The notes under the pieces are model-generated. The model was given only the letters and a program-made list of their open reading frames with translations, was not told the origin of the DNA and ran no database searches. The position numbers and the translations under genes are program-made. 64,000 nucleotides of DNA from Tomocerus qinae (taxonomy: Eukaryota > Arthropoda > Collembola > Entomobryomorpha > Tomoceridae): positions 58,342,001 to 58,406,000 of the forward strand of contig CM034546.1 of the NCBI GenBank assembly GCA_020055645.1. The letters are read 5' to 3'. Positions 60,823 through 64,000 of the stretch are shown here, one piece after another (the first letter of the stretch is position 1; every line of letters begins with the position of its first letter).

Positions 60823-63800
60823 TTATTTCGGTAACAAATTCGAAATTTTACATATCATGTTCAATGTTTTTATGAAACCTTTTATCATTTGTTTGAATCC
60901 TCTTTTATTTCTTGATTGATAATTAATAATTTTATTGTGAATTCTTGCAATAATTTTGAAAATCACACGATATATATTTTTTGGGTGAAATTTACGTCGG
61001 TTTTCATATAAAAATTCACACAAAAAGACTGACGTCCCTGTTAGAAAAACATAAAAAATGACTATTATATTAGAGTTAGAAAATTGCAAAGGCCGTACTT
61101 CGTCTTTGCTAAGACAATGTTGACATTGTCTAAAATTTGATAATTCAACCCTTTTGTAAAATGATTCCCATTTATAATAAATCCCAGATTGGTGTATTTG
61201 GAATAGTCTCCTTTTAAAGTAAGATTCTTCCAATTTAAAACTTCGTGTCACCAAGCCAAGTCCCCTTGTTCTTCGAAGTATAACATTCTCTGATTTTCCA
61301 AAATACAATTGTCGATTCGGATGAGGACCAGTTTTCTGATTCCAATAAGAGTCGTTAACAAACCAATGAAGATTCCTCTCTCTGTCAATATACATTGAAT
61401 TGTTACATTCAGAAATAAATTTTTGTAGAGTTACGGACGGAAAATTTGTGTTTACATTGTGTCTTTCAAACAGTGTTTCATTTAACTTTGACCATTGAAT
61501 CATCTGTTTTGTCGAATTTTTCTGGACTCCTAGCGACAATGTATAGTTTAAGCCTACATCCACGTCATCAGCAAATTTTAAAAATTCAGTATTACTTAAC
61601 TGTTTATTCTTTCTAAATCTCATAAAAATTTGTTGTAGTACATTTTTATCATTATCATGATTTTTATTGCGGGTGCTTTCATTTACGTTGTCGCATCTAT
61701 TATCCCTACTTCTGTCTCCTTTTTCAGAGACATCCTTAATACAGTTGACTGAAGTGAAAGATGAAAATTGCTCCAGGAAATCAAAAATCCTACTGAAAGT
61801 ACCATTAGATGAATGCAATTTTGTTAAACCTGTAGAAAATAGTTCCTTGTGATCAATTAGATCATATATGGATTCAATTCTCCGTGCCGGTGGTTCCCTA
61901 ATTAAATCTGTAACAACGATGCCCTTGTACCCATTGGTTATAACGATGAACATTAATAGAAGTGGACCAAGTATCAGCTTCAACCAAACTAATTTTTCAT
62001 ACTTTCTAGGCAAAGAGTAACCCACTTCTAAAATGTAGGCGTAGATAATCAGAGGAAATAACGGATACAAATCGTTCTTCAAATAGAGGACAATCAAGAC
62101 AAAGATGATAACTGAGAATGAAGTTGCAAGCAGAGATATCCACGTCTCCAAGTCAAATGGACGTGTAAATGCAGGAAAGTATTGCGCATCTTGTTCCAAA
62201 ATACTGCACGAAATAAAATTGTAGCCTTCTTCTGATGTCGGGATAAATACTAAAAACAAAGGAAAGAATTTAAACTACTATAAACTACTATAATTATGTA
62301 AACCACTATAAACTACTATAATTATATAAACCACTATAAACTACTATAATTATATAAACCACTAAAAACTACTATAATTATATAAACCACTATAAATTAC
62401 TATAATTATATAAACCACTATAAACTACTATAATTTTTTAAACCACTATAAAATACTATTATTATATAAACCACTATAAACTACTATAATTATATAAACC
62501 ACTATAAACTACTATAATTATATAAACCACTATAAATTACTATAATTATATAAACCACTATAAACTACTATAATTATATAAACCACTATAAACTACTATA
62601 ATTATATAAACCACTATAAACTACTATAATTATATAAACCACTATAAATTACTATAATTATATAAACCACTATAAACTACTATAATTATATAAACCACTA
62701 TAAACTACTATAATTATATAAACCACTATAAACTACTATAATTATATAAACCACTATAAACTACTATAATTATATAAACCACTATAAACTACTATAATTA
62801 TATAAACCACTATAAACTACTATAATTATATAAACCACTATAAACTTCTATTATTATGTACATTACCATCAAACTCCTTTATTTCTTTTCCCATCAAACG
62901 TATCCTTGTAAGTAATTCAATATCCAGGTGTGAATAGTCCAGTTTTAAATGCATTGACCCAATATCATTTGTTACTGTCATATCTGGATTACAGACATTT
63001 ATAGTTGCATTTGGCATATTGTCTAAGAGAACTGATCCTATGGTTAATTCCATTTGTGAAGCAAGCTTGGATGACATTGCTTTAATTTTCCACACAGGTA
63101 ATTGGCAGACACTAGTTTTGATAGACATAGTCTCATCTCTAGTGTTAGCACTTGTGACGATCATTTCGAATTCAATTTTATCATAAATTCTTCTCATCAT
63201 AGACTGAGTAGCAATTTTTATAAATACTGCTTTTAATGCATAACTACTGATTTTGAAAATTGGGTAGTATTCTTTTGATATCTCACAGGTATAAAAAGGA
63301 TACGTTTTGCATTGTATATAATAAATGAAGTATTCATTTCTTTTGGTACGGAAATGTAGATAGAATCTTTTCATCTCTAAATCCACTAAATTACTAGGAT
63401 TTTTGCTAATGTCTGGTGACGAAAGTTCTACCAGTTTCATAGAAAGTAAAGACCCAAAAATAAGAGGACTTAAAAAACTCAATTCTGTTTTAGGTTTTAG
63501 CATGGAATATTTTTGTACTAATAAAATATGTACGGAGGAGTAATCCTCCAAATTATAAAAACTGTCTTCTCGAAAAAGCAAATATTTATCACTGGGATGT
63601 GGAAATGGAATGACGAGATTTCTTGACATGTAATAAGTAAATACTACTTGTGTCTCATCAGCGAGGTCTAAATTGATTGCTATATGGGACAAACAGTTGA
63701 AGCGGGAGACGAAATATGGAGGTGAGAATATTCGCTTTTTAAGTAATGGAATTTTGTTAGAACATTTTCCTTTTTTGCATTCCATAAATCTTTTTGAAAA

Positions 63801-64000
63801 TTTTTTCTCCAGGAGATCATATCGGGTCACTGCATGAGGAATTTTAATATTTGGTAATTCGTCCAAATAAGTGGATACTTTTTTGTCATTCCGTGTGTAA
63901 ATAATTATATTGATGTAACAATTGTTTTCACTTTTTATTAATTGCTCTATGTAGCCGCTATCAACTATTTCAATTCGGAAAGTCAATAGTATAAGTACAA
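60823..64000 (-). CDS. ionotropic-receptor-like protein (paralogue B), 5' end outside window
   Basis: Exon 1 is open from the window edge to 62867 and exon 2 runs 62249-60823; they join GAT G|TA TTT in frame. The first visible residues (VLILLTFRIEIVDS) are the end of a signal peptide, so only some fifteen residues are missing. It shares with paralogue A KIPHAVTRYD, RFNCLSHIAINLDLADETQVVFTYYMSRNLV, PNATINVC, IPTSEEGYNFISCSIL, the RPFDLETW entry to M1 and NGYKGIVVTDLI after M2. Unlike A it has the complete C-terminus: M3 (IIVIFYVFLTGTSVFLCEFLYE) and a basic cytoplasmic tail of about 75 residues. It is probably a chemosensory cation-channel subunit at sensory membranes. The ligand-binding residues of glutamate receptors are not recognisable. 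A has no intron at the corresponding site. Confidence 0.78.
62262..62858. repeat. 28-bp AT-rich tandem array filling an intron
   Basis: Unit TATAAACCACTATAAACTACTATAATTA, strictly 28 bp, about 21 copies with few variants (AAATTACTA, ATTTTTTAA, ATTATTATA). It covers nearly the whole 617-bp intron (62250-62866) of IR paralogue B, leaving only about a dozen bases at each end for splice signals. Confidence 0.96.

Overview
This is a eukaryotic window, AT-rich and intron-bearing, most likely from an arthropod and by inference a springtail or other non-insect hexapod. The reasons are short GT-AG introns, a ZAD-type C2H2 zinc-finger gene, a PET100 gene, a TMEM26 gene, ionotropic-receptor-like and gustatory-receptor-like genes in tandem, and an arthropod-style mix of hAT, Harbinger, Tc1/mariner-like and Helitron-like DNA elements. 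The species assignment is inference. Splice sites were chosen by eye from GT-AG signals, frame and paralogue comparison. Every multi-exon model given with coordinates keeps an open frame.

Layout. 1-1.35 kb: 3' part of a C2H2 zinc-finger gene. 1.4-4.3 kb: transposon debris, including an element within an element within an element. 5.1-5.9 kb: a small secreted cysteine-rich protein made of two defensin-like (CS-alpha-beta-like) modules. 6.9-9.0 kb: a ZAD plus seven-finger C2H2 gene, minus strand. 9.5-13.9 kb: repeats, including a 20-bp and a 42-bp tandem array and Helitron-like ends. 14.2-15.6 kb: an RNF25-type RWD-RING ubiquitin ligase, minus strand. 17.1-27.4 kb: two paralogous secreted aerolysin-like proteins, both minus strand. 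The second has a 4.4-kb intron holding a complete-looking 2.84-kb Harbinger transposon (two genes) and a 958-bp hAT MITE. A second, near-identical, inverted copy of that MITE sits at 28.8 kb.

31.2-37.1 kb: a TMEM26 gene with a long 3' extension. 38.9-42.5 kb: a LIN-41/TRIM71-like filamin-NHL gene whose N-terminal half is built from repeated phase-0 exons. 44.0-46.1 kb: an intronless ionotropic-receptor-like gene. 47.9-48.1 kb: PET100. 49.6-56.2 kb: a tandem segmental duplication of about 3.3 kb carrying two gustatory-receptor-like genes, the first decayed. 56.4-64 kb: two more ionotropic-receptor-like paralogues. One is a pseudogene with a hAT MITE inside its last membrane segment. The other is intact as far as visible, with an intron that is almost wholly a 28-bp tandem repeat; its 5' end leaves the window.

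The genes do not form an operon-like system. Themes that recur are chemoreception (IR and GR clusters), secreted defence-type proteins (the cysteine-rich protein and the aerolysin-like pair), and heavy recent DNA transposon activity that fills introns and breaks duplicated receptor genes.
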